Of a DNA stretch of 64,000 bases, positions 1 through 8,553 are shown one piece after another. Position numbers and translations under genes: made by a program. The notes beneath the pieces are model-generated. The model ran no database searches and was not told the origin of the DNA. It worked only from the letters and a program-made list of their open reading frames with translations. Origin of the DNA: Phycisphaerae bacterium (GTDB taxonomy: Bacteria; Planctomycetota; Phycisphaerae; Sedimentisphaerales; Anaerobacaceae); contig JAPLMX010000080.1 in assembly GCA_026386805.1 (NCBI GenBank), forward strand, positions 1-64,000, read 5' to 3'. How positions within the stretch are numbered: the first letter of the stretch is position 1; each line of letters opens with the position of its first letter.

Positions 1-348
1 AGCGGTCCAAGTCGACCTAGCAGATGTCGTATCCATACCAACCTCCTTGTCGGATGTCTGTCACAACACCCATCGGAAGGTTGGTATGTTTCTCTTGATA
101 CCACATCCCCAATTACCCCCTCAAAAAGTGCGAAAGTTCACCGTATAGAACATGGAAGATATTAGTACCCGATCTCGCTAATGTTCAAGAGTAAACGGAA
201 CCACTATAGTAGGATTTGTCGTGCGAAAATGGGGGGATTTGGGGAAGGTACAGAAACGGTGATTCTGCCAAGAAACGGCCCCCAAGAGGGCGTAGAGCCT
301 GTTCTGTGGGCTCGGAAGAAGGGAGGATTTTGAGGGAGGATTGTGGTG
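1..348. other. Stretch without a convincing gene
   Basis: No convincing coding sequence is visible here. The one open frame (216-425, plus strand) overlaps the end of the next gene on the opposite strand and has no recognisable product. The only structure I see is a perfect 11-bp inverted repeat near the left edge, listed separately. The stretch is less GC-rich than most of the window. It lies downstream of the 3' end of the orphan gene at 349-1647. Confidence 0.5.
34..88. repeat. Inverted repeat with 11-bp arms
   Basis: CATACCAACCT at 34-44 is the exact reverse complement of AGGTTGGTATG at 78-88, with a 33-nt loop. No T-tract follows, so it is not an obvious terminator. It could be an operator pair or an end of an element that continues outside the window. 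Confidence 0.4.
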
Positions 349-1647
349 CTATTTACTTGGACACGGTACTATGTCAACCTCGTCGGGCGATAGGTCTATT
401 CTGTATGTACACGTGCGGCCCTTGACCTTCTTGATGGCCTTCGCAAGCCATTCCAATCCGGCCCCCTTGAGCATATTTCTCAGCATCTTCGGTTGATTCT
501 TTCTTGTGCCGTGCTTCTTTTCGTCGAATGGAATCCCCACGTGCTCCCCTTTGAGGTCGCTCAGGAGATCCTCAAGGAATGGGTAGCTACCCTTCGTCTT
601 CGCATTGAACTTATCGAGAGAGACCTGAGTCTTGTGATGTGTACCTGGGGCGGTCTTTCGCGACTTTCCCGGCAGCGGCCTGGCCTCTGCCTGCGTCGCA
701 CCGCCCGCCGGTGGCGTCTCGCTTGATTCTGGTTTGCTCTCGCCTGGCCCTGTTCCGCCGCTCGCGGCCCTCGTGAGTTCGGAGGCGGCCAAAAACCATT
801 GCTCCAGTCGAAGGAAATCGCTCACCTCTATGATGTGGTCGTCCGCGAGGATGGGTACATCCGGCAGATGGCACTCAGGGAAATGATGGCGAACCTCCAA
901 GGCGGCATTTACGAACATTTTCATGATGCGCTGATTCATCCACCGGCAGTCTGGCTCAAGCGCCGCATAGGACCATAACTCGGCGTCGTCAAGGATGAGC
1001 CGGCGGTAACGCTTGAGTTCCATGTAAGTCCTATGCGGGATCGCCACATCAGGGACAACAGCGTAAAAGCCCTGCTCTATCTCCCGCAGTCCTTCAAGAT
1101 ACCGTTCGGCTTCCCCGTGGCTCTTCAGCCGACGGATGGCAGCCACGGGCAGGTCCTTCTCGACCGCCCGCCGTGCTGCTTGGATGAATTCGGTCTTGTC
1201 GCTATAGGCCGGATGGAAAACATAGGACGCCAGATTCCAAATGGTCTCCGGCCGACCATAGACCCGCCAGGATTCCTTCTGGTCTTGCCCGGTCGGTAGG
1301 CTCTTCGGTTCTTCGTACCCCGGCCAGATGTCGGCGGCTATGCTCGTGTACCCTTGCCCGGCCGTATCATGCAGGATGATGCAGGCGGCGTAGTAGCAGA
1401 GAAGGCCTTCATCTTCGTACTTCTCGGTGAATTCGGCTATGTCGGCCTTCCCATCGGTCGGCGTACCCATCCAACGCAGAATCGGGTGGAACGTCGATTC
1501 TCCCCGTTCGTAGGCTTCGCACTGCTCAAGGATCTCTCTGGCCTTGTCTCGCCAGAAGAGCCACGGGTCGTCGGTGAACCACTCATCAACCTGTCGGGCC
1601 GCCGCTCGCTTCGCCTTCTCGTATGCTTTGAGTTCTTCGCTGTCCAT
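349..1647 (-). CDS. Hypothetical protein, about 432 aa
   Basis: I do not recognise this protein. The first 280 residues or so are charged and alpha-helix-like, rich in Trp, Tyr and Arg. A Gly/Ser/Pro/Glu-rich linker follows, then a basic C-terminal domain of about 100 residues with many Lys. No signal peptide or membrane segment is seen, so it is probably cytoplasmic. I chose the ATG at 1647 over the in-frame GTG at 1656. The sequence AAGGTGG sits 5 nt before the ATG and serves as its ribosome site, and the GTG lies inside that site. The gene stands alone beside transposase genes in a less GC-rich stretch, which suggests accessory, horizontally acquired DNA. A linker followed by a basic domain would suit a nucleic-acid-binding protein, but this is a guess. 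Confidence 0.7.
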   Translation of the reverse strand: MDSEELKAYEKAKRAAARQVDEWFTDDPWLFWRDKAREILEQCEAYERGESTFHPILRWMGTPTDGKADIAEFTEKYEDEGLLCYYAACIILHDTAGQGYTSIAADIWPGYEEPKSLPTGQDQKESWRVYGRPETIWNLASYVFHPAYSDKTEFIQAARRAVEKDLPVAAIRRLKSHGEAERYLEGLREIEQGFYAVVPDVAIPHRTYMELKRYRRLILDDAELWSYAALEPDCRWMNQRIMKMFVNAALEVRHHFPECHLPDVPILADDHIIEVSDFLRLEQWFLAASELTRAASGGTGPGESKPESSETPPAGGATQAEARPLPGKSRKTAPGTHHKTQVSLDKFNAKTKGSYPFLEDLLSDLKGEHVGIPFDEKKHGTRKNQPKMLRNMLKGAGLEWLAKAIKKVKGRTCTYRIDLSPDEVDIVPCPSK

Positions 1648-1735
1648 TGTGCCCACCTTATAACGGATGTTCCATATCGATTCTGACCTAAGGCTTTATT
1701 GGAACTTGAGTTATGACGATTTGTGCCGAAATATG

Positions 1736-3503
1736 TAGCCAGTAATTTATACGCCATATTTTTGATATGTTGTGATTTTATTATTGACTTGTGGTTTTAG
1801 TGGGCTACAATGGTAGCCAGTATGTACCTCGAGAAGACCCAGAGCCAAGGCAAGTACACCTGCTATCTGCTGCGGGAGACCTACCGCCAGGACGGCAAGG
1901 TCAAGCATCGAACCATTGCCAACCTCTCCCGCTGCTCGCCCCAAGAGATTGAAGCCATCCGCCTGGCCCTCCAGCACAAGGACGAACTGACCGAGCCACT
2001 GTCACTGCCGAGCCAGCAGATCAATCTGCGACAGGGATTGTCCGTGGGGGCCGTAGGGCTGCTGTATGACCTGGGCAAACAACTGGGCCTGGTCCAGGCC
2101 CTGGGTCCCAGCCGCGAAGGCCGGTTGGCCCTCTGGCAGGTCATCGCCCGGGTCCTCGATCAAGGCTCGCGCCTGTCGGCCGTCCGACTGGCCGGTCGGC
2201 ATGCGGCCTGTGACATCCTCGGCTTGGACCGCTTTCATGAAGATGATCTCTCTGCCAATCTGGATTGGCTGGCAGAACACCAGGACCGGATCGAAGACCG
2301 GCTGTTCCCGCGTTGGCATCCGGCGCAGACACCGGGTCTGTATCTCTATGATGTGACCAGCAGCTACCTCGAAGGCACCCAGAATGAGCGGGGTGCCTTC
2401 GGCTATAACCGTGATGGCAAGAAAGGCAAACGTCAGATCGTCATCGGTCTGTTGTGCGATGCGTCGGGCCAGCCCCTGTCGATCGAGGTATTCGCGGGCA
2501 ATACGGCGGATGTCAAGACCCTGGCCCGTCAGATTCGCAAGGCCGCCGATCGCTTGGGGGGCGGGTCTGTGACGTTCGTGGGCGACCGGGGGATGATCAA
2601 GAGCCCCCAGATCACGGACCTGAACGAAGAGGGGTTTCATTACATCACCGCCTTGACCAAGTCCCAGATCGACAAGCTCCTTTCGCAGGGGGTTCTGCAA
2701 ATGAGTCTGTTCGATCAGCCCTTGGCGGAGGTTTGCACCGCGGAGGGACTACGCTACATTCTGCGTCGCAATCCGACTCGCGCCGAGGAGATCCGTCAGT
2801 CGCGTCAACAGAAGGTATCGAGTCTGCGAAGTCTCGTGGCCGCCCAGAATACCTACTTGGCCGAGCATCCCCGAGCGACGGTGGAGCGAGCCTTGCATCA
2901 GGTGACGGAGTATGCCGACAAGCTGAAGGTGTCGATTTGGGTAACCATCTCGGGGTCAGACAGAGTCCTGGAGGTCTCTGTCAATCCAGCCGTGTTGGCG
3001 GAGCTCGAGTCCTTGGACGGCTGTTACGCCTTGAAGACAGACCTGTCGTGCGCCCAGGCGGACAAGGAGACCATTCATTCGCGGTATCGGGACCTTTCGT
3101 TAGTAGAACAGGCCTTTCGGACCAGCAAGACCGTGGAACTGGAGATGCGTCCGATTCATGTCCGCTTGGCCCGTCGGACGCGGGGACATGCGTTGGTGGT
3201 GATGCTGGGCTATCGCCTGGTGCAGGAGTTGGCCAAACGTTGGAGCTCCCTGAACCTGACGGTTCAGGAGGGTCTGGATGAGTTGAGCAGTCTCTGTGCC
3301 ACCGAGGTGTTGTTGCAAGGATCGGTTCGCTACAAAAAGATTCCGACTCCCCGAGCGTCCGTAGCGGAGTTGCTCCAGCGGGCCGAGGTCAAGTTGCCCG
3401 AGGTCCTGCCCAGTCGAGGTGTTACTGTAGCCACCCGCAAGAAGCTGCCTGAGAATCGCCCAAAGCACGCTAAACAAAGCACTTAGATCGCAAATTACCA
3501 GGC
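1736..3503 (+). mobile_element. Probable IS1634-family insertion sequence (ends uncertain)
   Basis: The element contains the 558-aa transposase. Its ends are not certain. A candidate pair of imperfect terminal inverted repeats is TAGCCAGTAATTTA at 1736-1749 against AAATTACCAGGC at 3492-3503, whose reverse complement is GCCTGGTAATTT. IS1634-family elements can make long target duplications, and I could not identify one. The right boundary abuts a 5'-truncated ISKra4 transposase, which supports a junction near 3500. Confidence 0.4.
1810..3486 (+). CDS. IS1634-like DDE transposase (IS4 superfamily)
   Basis: The 558-aa product has the usual length and N-terminus of IS1634-family transposases: YLEKTQSQGKY followed by a strand ending in GKVKHRTIANL. 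The central part carries the DDE-fold landmarks: YDVTSSYLEG near residue 180 (first Asp), then VTFVGDRGM near residue 257 (second Asp), and RYRDLSLVEQAFRTSK in the C-terminal third, which supplies the catalytic Glu. It should excise and insert its own element. Translation may start at the ATG at 1810 or at 1822 (MYLEK). The frame is intact, so the element may be active. The coding sequence ends about 25 bp before a truncated ISKra4-type transposase, so this element probably inserted into or beside an older one. Confidence 0.88.
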   Translation: MVASMYLEKTQSQGKYTCYLLRETYRQDGKVKHRTIANLSRCSPQEIEAIRLALQHKDELTEPLSLPSQQINLRQGLSVGAVGLLYDLGKQLGLVQALGPSREGRLALWQVIARVLDQGSRLSAVRLAGRHAACDILGLDRFHEDDLSANLDWLAEHQDRIEDRLFPRWHPAQTPGLYLYDVTSSYLEGTQNERGAFGYNRDGKKGKRQIVIGLLCDASGQPLSIEVFAGNTADVKTLARQIRKAADRLGGGSVTFVGDRGMIKSPQITDLNEEGFHYITALTKSQIDKLLSQGVLQMSLFDQPLAEVCTAEGLRYILRRNPTRAEEIRQSRQQKVSSLRSLVAAQNTYLAEHPRATVERALHQVTEYADKLKVSIWVTISGSDRVLEVSVNPAVLAELESLDGCYALKTDLSCAQADKETIHSRYRDLSLVEQAFRTSKTVELEMRPIHVRLARRTRGHALVVMLGYRLVQELAKRWSSLNLTVQEGLDELSSLCATEVLLQGSVRYKKIPTPRASVAELLQRAEVKLPEVLPSRGVTVATRKKLPENRPKHAKQST

Positions 3504-3511
3504 ACCAAAAG

Positions 3512-4063
3512 GTGGAACATCCGTTGTATGGGGGTGTGGCGGACGGGGCAAGGGACAACTGGGTGTTCTGGGAAACCCATACCCACCGTCGCATCGTGGA
3601 TTTCTACCATGCCCGAGAATACATCAGCAAAGCGGCCACCGCCATTTTCGGGCGGGATACGAAGAGTCGGGACGTATGGGTCGAGGACTGGAGCCACAGA
3701 TTGAAACACAAACCAGGCACCGCCGGCCGATTGCTCAAGGAACTGGAGGTTCGCAGGGCCGCTCTCGACAGCCAGAATTTCATCGAACGGGATGAAGCAC
3801 TGCGTCAGGTGATCGTATACTACACCAACAACAGGAACAGGATGGGCTACCCGAATCACTTGAAACATAAGCTGCCTCTTGGCAGTGGTGTCACGGAGGC
3901 CGCTTGCAAAACGGTGGTCAAGCAACGCATGTGTGTGTCTGGGTCGAGGTGGAAAGACAGCGGGGCCAGTTGTGTTCTAGCCTTGCGAACTCTGAAGTTG
4001 ACGCCCGGCCGCTGGCAACAGTTCTGGAACTACGTCATGAGGCACGGATGTACACTATATTAA
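3512..4063 (+). pseudogene. Truncated ISKra4-family transposase (C-terminal part)
   Basis: The frame encodes about 183 residues typical of the C-terminal half of ISKra4-family transposases: GVADGARDNW, then IVDFYHAREY, then GSGVTEAACKTVVKQR, and the ending LTPGRWQQFWNYV. Full-length members are much longer, so the N-terminal half is missing. The upstream DNA is the end of the IS1634-like element, and no N-terminal ISKra4 piece is found left of it. The first usable codon is a GTG with no clear ribosome site. This is therefore a decayed remnant and not an independent gene. Confidence 0.85.
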
Positions 4064-4181
4064 GCGAGCACCCCCGCCCTGAGCAGTAAGTGCTGGGGGA
4101 AAAAAAGGTTATGAGCAATCGACCCCCGGGAGGGGTTCGGAAAAACAAAGCCAATTCTCCCGACGGCAGGCAGGGGTGACA

Positions 4182-4204
4182 GTCATTCCCGCGAAGGCAG
4201 GAAT
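4182..4204. repeat. REP-like palindrome
   Basis: The sequence ATTCCCGCGAAGGCAGGAAT is a short imperfect palindrome. It closely matches the widespread bacterial motif CATTCCCGCGAAAGCGGGAAT. It lies in the 150-bp gap between the ISKra4 remnant and the 3' end of the diadenylate cyclase gene. It may form a hairpin in the cyclase transcript. Confidence 0.55.
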
Positions 4205-4214
4205 TGGGCCGCTC

Positions 4215-5033
4215 TCAGCCCGGGCGAGAGCGAAGGAGCTTGGATTTCTCACCCGTGCTTCGGGGCTTTGGGATCTCCGTAATGATTCGACCGACGCGGA
4301 AGATGGTGATCGAGCCGGTGGACTCGCTGACCGTAACGGCGATGGAGTCTGTTACCGCCGTGATGGCCGCCGCGGCGTGGTGCCGGGCGCCGAGGCCCCG
4401 CGGCAGCTCATACTCCGGCTGGCTGGTTGTGCGGATATAGGTGCCGCAGGTCTCCATGACGCCATCACCGTGCAGGATGAAGGCCCCATCGAGCGTCGCC
4501 AGCTCCTTGACGGTCTCTTCCAGCGAGTAATCAAGGATATTCCGCTCTTGCGGCGGGTAGCCTTTGAACGGGTTCAGCACGAGCTGGCGGGTCAAGGGCA
4601 GAACATGGTCCGTATCGCCGATCACGAACATGGCCCCCACCGCCCGGCCTTCGCGGCCTTCGCTGCCCAGCTCCGAGGCAATATCCACCACCCGCTCGAT
4701 GACTTCGGGCAGGATGTGCGACGACGCCGTCATGAGATCGACGCCCGAGGCCAGAATCTCGTATTCCCGGCCTACCTCGGTTACGATGATCGTATCAAGC
4801 GTCTTGGCGGCCGCCAGGCCGGAGAGGAAAACTACCCGGTCGCCATACTTGATCAGGCCCCTGGAAAGGGCCAAAAACACGGCGATTTTGACCTGCCCGA
4901 TGCGAGTCAGAGGCACGTTCGGAATGCGCAGGCACTGGCGAGCGCCCACTTGGGGCTCTTTCTCGTCCGGGGCGGCCTTCGTCACACAGAAAACCTCGGC
5001 CATGACGAGCCGAACGATGCTTGCGATGCTCAT
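4215..5033 (-). CDS. Stand-alone diadenylate cyclase (DisA_N domain, DacZ-like)
   Basis: This soluble protein of about 272 aa should make cyclic di-AMP from two ATP. The C-terminal half is a DisA_N (DAC) domain with both catalytic motifs: LDGAFILHGDG (DGA at 182-184) and LGARHHAAA (215-222, the usual GARHRAA). The N-terminal 160 residues form an alpha/beta domain with FLSGLAAAKTLDTIIV, like the N-terminal part of archaeal DacZ, whose length this matches. There is no DisA helix-hairpin-helix tail and no membrane segment as in CdaA. I chose the ATG at 5033 because GGGGGTGTGGAG precedes it. An ATG at 5090 would add 19 residues of unlikely sequence. No c-di-AMP phosphodiesterase or receptor is seen nearby. 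Confidence 0.85.
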   Translation of the reverse strand: MSIASIVRLVMAEVFCVTKAAPDEKEPQVGARQCLRIPNVPLTRIGQVKIAVFLALSRGLIKYGDRVVFLSGLAAAKTLDTIIVTEVGREYEILASGVDLMTASSHILPEVIERVVDIASELGSEGREGRAVGAMFVIGDTDHVLPLTRQLVLNPFKGYPPQERNILDYSLEETVKELATLDGAFILHGDGVMETCGTYIRTTSQPEYELPRGLGARHHAAAAITAVTDSIAVTVSESTGSITIFRVGRIITEIPKPRSTGEKSKLLRSRPG

Positions 5034-5248
5034 CTCCACACCCCCCAGTGCCAGGTTTTGTTCACATCTCGTACGCCCGAACTCCCGCAAGGGCTCATCC
5101 CAGTTTTACCGAACAAAGCGCCAGCCGGCCGGTAGAAACAGGTTGGCAGCCCCTTGTTGACCGGTCCTGCCGGATCGGCCGGTTCGGAGGGCTCTCGGAG
5201 GTGGAGCTGTACCTCCAACACACGCGTCTGGCACAGAAAGGAACACGT

Positions 5249-5749
5249 ATGGGCATCTTTGAATTCGCGATGGAGAAGGAGAAATTCAGCGAGGAATACT
5301 ATCGCGATTTGGCGAATCGAACCAATCACGTGGGGCTCAAGAACATCCTGACCATGCTGGCCGACGAGGAGGCAAAACATTATCAGGCCATCGAACGAAT
5401 GAAGACCGAGACGCCGAAGCAGGTGACCGACGTGCCCGTTCTGCAACGCGCGCGGGAAGTTTTCGAGAAGATGCGAGGCTTGCCAAAGAAATTCAACTTC
5501 CGGGTCAGCGAAGCGGGACTCTACCGAAAAGCGTGCCAGATTGAGGAACAAAGCAAGAAGTTCTACTTAGAAAAGGCCAAAGAGGCCCAGGACCCCGATC
5601 AAGGGCGGGTTCTCAGGCTGCTGGCTCAGGAGGAGGATAAGCACCTGCTTCTGATGGAGAACATCTACAGCTTCGTGTCCAAACCGGAGAGCTTCCTGGA
5701 AAACGCCGAGATGTACCACTTCGACGACTACGTCGAGGGCGTGCTGTGA
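5249..5749 (+). CDS. Rubrerythrin-like ferritin-family protein
   Basis: The 166-aa product is a ferritin-like four-helix bundle. It has two E-x-x-H-type diiron motifs: DEEAKHY in the first helix pair and QEEDKHLLLME in the second. Upstream glutamates (EKFSEEYY and QIEEQSKKFY) complete the set. The C-terminal rubredoxin domain of classical rubrerythrin is absent, so electrons would have to come from another protein. Members of this family reduce peroxide in anaerobes or bind metal. The ATG at 5249 has AAAGGA 7 nt upstream. The longer frame to the left only overlaps the divergent cyclase gene. The 200-bp gap between the two genes probably holds both promoters. Confidence 0.82.
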   Translation: MGIFEFAMEKEKFSEEYYRDLANRTNHVGLKNILTMLADEEAKHYQAIERMKTETPKQVTDVPVLQRAREVFEKMRGLPKKFNFRVSEAGLYRKACQIEEQSKKFYLEKAKEAQDPDQGRVLRLLAQEEDKHLLLMENIYSFVSKPESFLENAEMYHFDDYVEGVL

Positions 5750-5754
5750 AAGAC

Positions 5755-5822
5755 AAAGGTAAGACGGTAAGAGCCAAATCCTGCCCCTTCTTTCCTTTTT
5801 ACGTTCTTACTTTTCTACCTTC
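5755..5822. terminator. Possible convergent terminator with polypurine/polypyrimidine arms
   Basis: Between the rubrerythrin stop and the 3' end of the MCE operon lies an imperfect inverted repeat, with GTAAGACGGTAAG on one side and CTTTTTACGTTCTTAC on the other. It resembles the larger repeat at 44718-44803. Its position between convergent genes fits a bidirectional terminator. Confidence 0.4.
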
Positions 5823-6448
5823 TCCTCCCGGGCGACCGCCTTCTCAATATCCGGCTCCAAACGGGTCAGGATGTCCGTAAGGCTCTTATCGAGCGCTTCG
5901 ACAACCGCCTCGGCGGTCTTGGCTGAAACAGGGCACTCGGCCCTGTACGTCCGGGCCAAACCAACCGTCTCCCTGGCATCCGGGCCGGTTAGGAGAAAGA
6001 AGCGGATCTCCACGACGGCCACGGGCGACGATTCGTTCCTGAAGTCCGCGTAAAGGCCTATGACGTTTCCCTCCAGCATGTACGTGGACTCCAACCGGCT
6101 GCCCACCGAGGAGACTCGCCCGAACAAGCCGGAGTCCGCCAGCCAGTCGCGCGTCTTTTCCGTAACCATGACCCCCGGCAGAACCAGGAATTCGCGGTAG
6201 TAGTCCGATTCATACCGGAACTCATCGAGGCGGTAGACCAATTGCCTGGTCGCAAAAGCCTCATCCACGTTGAACCGGCGAATCCGCAGGGTGGCGTCGG
6301 TGTGGACCTTGGCCGGCCCCCCTTGGCGCTCGGCCTCCAGGATATAGTACTTCCTGTTGGTGGCATCGCTCTGGACGCACCCGGACAGGGTCAAGGCGAA
6401 CCCCAGCAAAGCAAGACACAGGAGCCAGCACGGTCGAATACGGGTCAT
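5807..6448 (-). CDS. MCE-system auxiliary lipoprotein (PqiC/ABC_trans_aux-like)
   Basis: This 213-aa lipoprotein begins with a signal peptide ending in the lipobox LSGC (Cys near 24). The start of the mature part, KYYILEAER, followed by LRIRRFNVDEAFATRQLVYRLDEFRYESDYYREFLV, is the pattern of the PqiC/YmbA (ABC_trans_aux) family. It probably sits in the outer membrane and docks the MCE lipid-transport machine. It is the last gene of the operon. Its ATG at 6448 overlaps the stop of the MlaD-like gene by 4 bp, which indicates translational coupling. Confidence 0.85.
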   Translation of the reverse strand: MTRIRPCWLLCLALLGFALTLSGCVQSDATNRKYYILEAERQGGPAKVHTDATLRIRRFNVDEAFATRQLVYRLDEFRYESDYYREFLVLPGVMVTEKTRDWLADSGLFGRVSSVGSRLESTYMLEGNVIGLYADFRNESSPVAVVEIRFFLLTGPDARETVGLARTYRAECPVSAKTAEAVVEALDKSLTDILTRLEPDIEKAVAREEKVEK

Positions 6449-7668
6449 TTCACTACCTCCGATCTCTTGGGCGGCTTGCTGAACAGCAGCTCCGACGGAT
6501 TCTGTTCCACCGTGGAAATCAGCTCCTTCAAGCTGTCGGTGATTTCTCGCAGGTCGCTGAGGACCCTCTCGATGCCGGGCCGCTCGGTGGAAACCAAGGC
6601 GTTGAAGTTCACCAGGGCCTGGTTGAGCTTGGCGACCGCCTCCGGCACATTCGGCGGATGAGGGACCCCTTCCGGGATCGCGAACAACTGCTGAAGGTAC
6701 TTGTTCGTTGTCCGCAGCTCGGCGATGAAGGTCTGTGTTTGCCCGCTGAGGGCGGGCACGTTCGCATCCACGACGGCCCGATCCAGGGAGGTCAGCAGCC
6801 GTTCGAGGTCCGCGTTGATCCTCTCAGCATCCACGGCGGACAGCTTTCGGTCCATTTGGGCCAGAATCCCGCGGATTTGCCGGCTCAACTGCGGGACGTT
6901 GGCCTCATCCACCGCCTGGTTCAGAGAGGCCAGGAACTGCTGCGCGGACGCATTGATTTTGGCCATCTCCAGGGCCTCCACCTTCTGCTGACTGATCCGC
7001 AGCAAGCCGTGGGCGTCCCTGCTGAGCTGCGCGATGTCCGCCTCCGTGATGGCCGTATTCAGCGCGGTGAACACCTTCTCCAGGCTGTTGGAAAGACCTT
7101 TCGCGTCAATCCCCTGCAACTGGGTCAGGATCTTGTCGATGGAGTCCTTCATCGTCGTGAACTCCCCCGGCGCCGAGGGAATGACCGGGTATTTCGACTG
7201 CCAGGGGACCGGCTCCGCCGGGAACCGGTTCGGATCGAGGAGATCGGCCTCGAGATAGGCTTGCTGCGTCAGGAGATTCGAGGAGACGCGAACGCGCAGT
7301 CCCTGATCGACCATCCGGGATAACAAGGCCTCGGCATGGGGATACGACGGCTCGGGGAGCTTGGACCGCAGCACCCCACTGACCACCCGCACGCAAGAGG
7401 CGAACCGGGCGCCGGCGGCCGTGTTCGGGTCCAGCGAATACTCGCTCCCCACGAATCCAATCTGTTCGACCTGACCGACTTGCACACCCCGGAACTCCAG
7501 CGGTGAGCCGACACTCAGACCCGTGATGGAATCCGCAAAGTAAGACTCGACATGCAGCTTCTCTGGGGCGAACAATCCGGCCCCGAACAGAATGATAGCC
7601 ACCACGATCAAGGTCAGGGCGGCCAGGACAAATAGGCCTATCCGGAAATAATGAGGCTTGGCATCCAT
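6445..7668 (-). CDS. mlaD: MlaD/MCE-domain substrate-binding protein
   Basis: The protein has about 407 aa. It has one N-terminal membrane anchor (YFRIGLFVLAALTLIVVAII), then a single MCE domain with VESYFADSITGLSVGSPLEFRGVQVGQV. A long helical C-terminal part follows, with repeated segments about 55 residues apart such as QLSRDAHGLL, QLSRQIRGIL and ALSGQTQTFI. MCE proteins form hexameric rings or tubes that carry lipids between membranes, and the helical repeats would form such a tube. I prefer the ATG at 7668, with AGGTGA just upstream, over the GTG at 7677. It lies between the ATPase gene and the lipoprotein gene and overlaps the latter. Confidence 0.88.
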   Translation of the reverse strand: MDAKPHYFRIGLFVLAALTLIVVAIILFGAGLFAPEKLHVESYFADSITGLSVGSPLEFRGVQVGQVEQIGFVGSEYSLDPNTAAGARFASCVRVVSGVLRSKLPEPSYPHAEALLSRMVDQGLRVRVSSNLLTQQAYLEADLLDPNRFPAEPVPWQSKYPVIPSAPGEFTTMKDSIDKILTQLQGIDAKGLSNSLEKVFTALNTAITEADIAQLSRDAHGLLRISQQKVEALEMAKINASAQQFLASLNQAVDEANVPQLSRQIRGILAQMDRKLSAVDAERINADLERLLTSLDRAVVDANVPALSGQTQTFIAELRTTNKYLQQLFAIPEGVPHPPNVPEAVAKLNQALVNFNALVSTERPGIERVLSDLREITDSLKELISTVEQNPSELLFSKPPKRSEVVK

Positions 7669-7673
7669 CCAAT

Positions 7674-8456
7674 TCACCTGTGCAAATCAGTCTTGGCTTC
7701 CAACGGATTGAGCTGACGGTGGAAAAACTGCCGGACCACGGGATTGTCGCTGTTGTCGCGCAGCTCCTGCGGCTTGCCTGCGGCCACGATCGTCTTGGCT
7801 TCCTTATCGACCATGATCACCCGATCCGCCACGGTGAAAATGCTCGGCAGCTCGTGGGTCACAATGACAAACGTGATCCCCAGGTCGTGCGACAGTTCCA
7901 GGATCAGCTCGTCGAGCTGGGCCGAGGTGATCGGGTCCAGGCCGGCCGACGGCTCGTCGAGAAACAGGATCTTTGGGTCCATCGCCAGGGCCCGGGCGAT
8001 GGCGGCGCGTTTGCGCATCCCGCCGCTGAGCTCGGAAGGCATTTTGTACGCCGCGGCCTGCAGCCCGACGGCCTTGAGCTTCATCTGCGCAATCATCTCG
8101 ATTGCGTGGCGGGGCAGATCCGTGAATTCCTCCAGAGCCAGCGAGACATTCGTGAGGACCGTCATCGAGCCGAACAGGGCACCGCTCTGGTACGCCACCC
8201 CGATCTTCTTGAGCACGCTCAGCCACTGCTCACCCTCGGCGGTGACGATGTCGGTCCCCTCGATCAGGATGGCCCCGCGTAGCGGCTTTTGCAGACCGAT
8301 CATGTTCTTGAGCAGCGTGGTCTTGCCGGAGCCGGAACCGCCCAGGATGGCGAAGATCTCGCCCATCCGGACCTCGAAGTTGATGTCCTGCAAGACCACC
8401 GTGTCGCCGTAGCCGGCCGCAAGATCCTTCACCTGAATGATGGGTTCATCTGCCAT
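7674..8456 (-). CDS. mlaF: MCE-type ABC transporter ATPase (MlaF-like)
   Basis: This 260-aa cytoplasmic ATPase powers the lipid transporter. All ABC motifs are present: Walker A GGSGSGKT (39-46), Q-loop AYQSGALF (about 89-95), signature LSGGM (143-147), Walker B ILFLDEP (163-169) and the switch His in IVTHEL. The MlaF-type features SGALFGSMTVLTNV and LSGGMRKRAAIARAL agree with this subfamily. Its stop lies within a few bases of the MlaD start, so the two are coupled. The permease gene is 97 bp upstream, separated by an inverted repeat. Confidence 0.93.
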   Translation of the reverse strand: MADEPIIQVKDLAAGYGDTVVLQDINFEVRMGEIFAILGGSGSGKTTLLKNMIGLQKPLRGAILIEGTDIVTAEGEQWLSVLKKIGVAYQSGALFGSMTVLTNVSLALEEFTDLPRHAIEMIAQMKLKAVGLQAAAYKMPSELSGGMRKRAAIARALAMDPKILFLDEPSAGLDPITSAQLDELILELSHDLGITFVIVTHELPSIFTVADRVIMVDKEAKTIVAAGKPQELRDNSDNPVVRQFFHRQLNPLEAKTDLHR

Positions 8457-8483
8457 TCAACTCTTCGATTTTTGATTGTTGAT

Positions 8484-8546
8484 GTCTGATTTTTGATGGA
8501 AGAGGCCGCGCCGCGCGAATCCCAGATCAACCATCAAAAATCAGAC
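8484..8546. repeat. AT-rich inverted repeat inside the MCE operon
   Basis: GTCTGATTTTTGATGG at 8484-8499 and its perfect reverse complement at 8531-8546 flank a 31-nt GC-rich loop. The repeat separates the permease and ATPase genes. The same word set (ATTTTTGAT, ATCAATCA) recurs at 19491-19577 and 41539-41592. It could form a strong mRNA hairpin and so lower downstream expression. Confidence 0.65.
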
Positions 8547-8553
8547 CTCTTCT

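Noticed and set aside
2454-3281. A second long frame inside the IS1634 transposase
   Set aside because: It overlaps the transposase in the same strand but another frame, has no start signal and encodes a Gly/Arg/Ser-rich product of no known type.
4176-5135. A 319-codon plus-strand frame
   Set aside because: It is the complement of the diadenylate cyclase gene, whose DGA and GARHHAAA motifs are on the minus strand.
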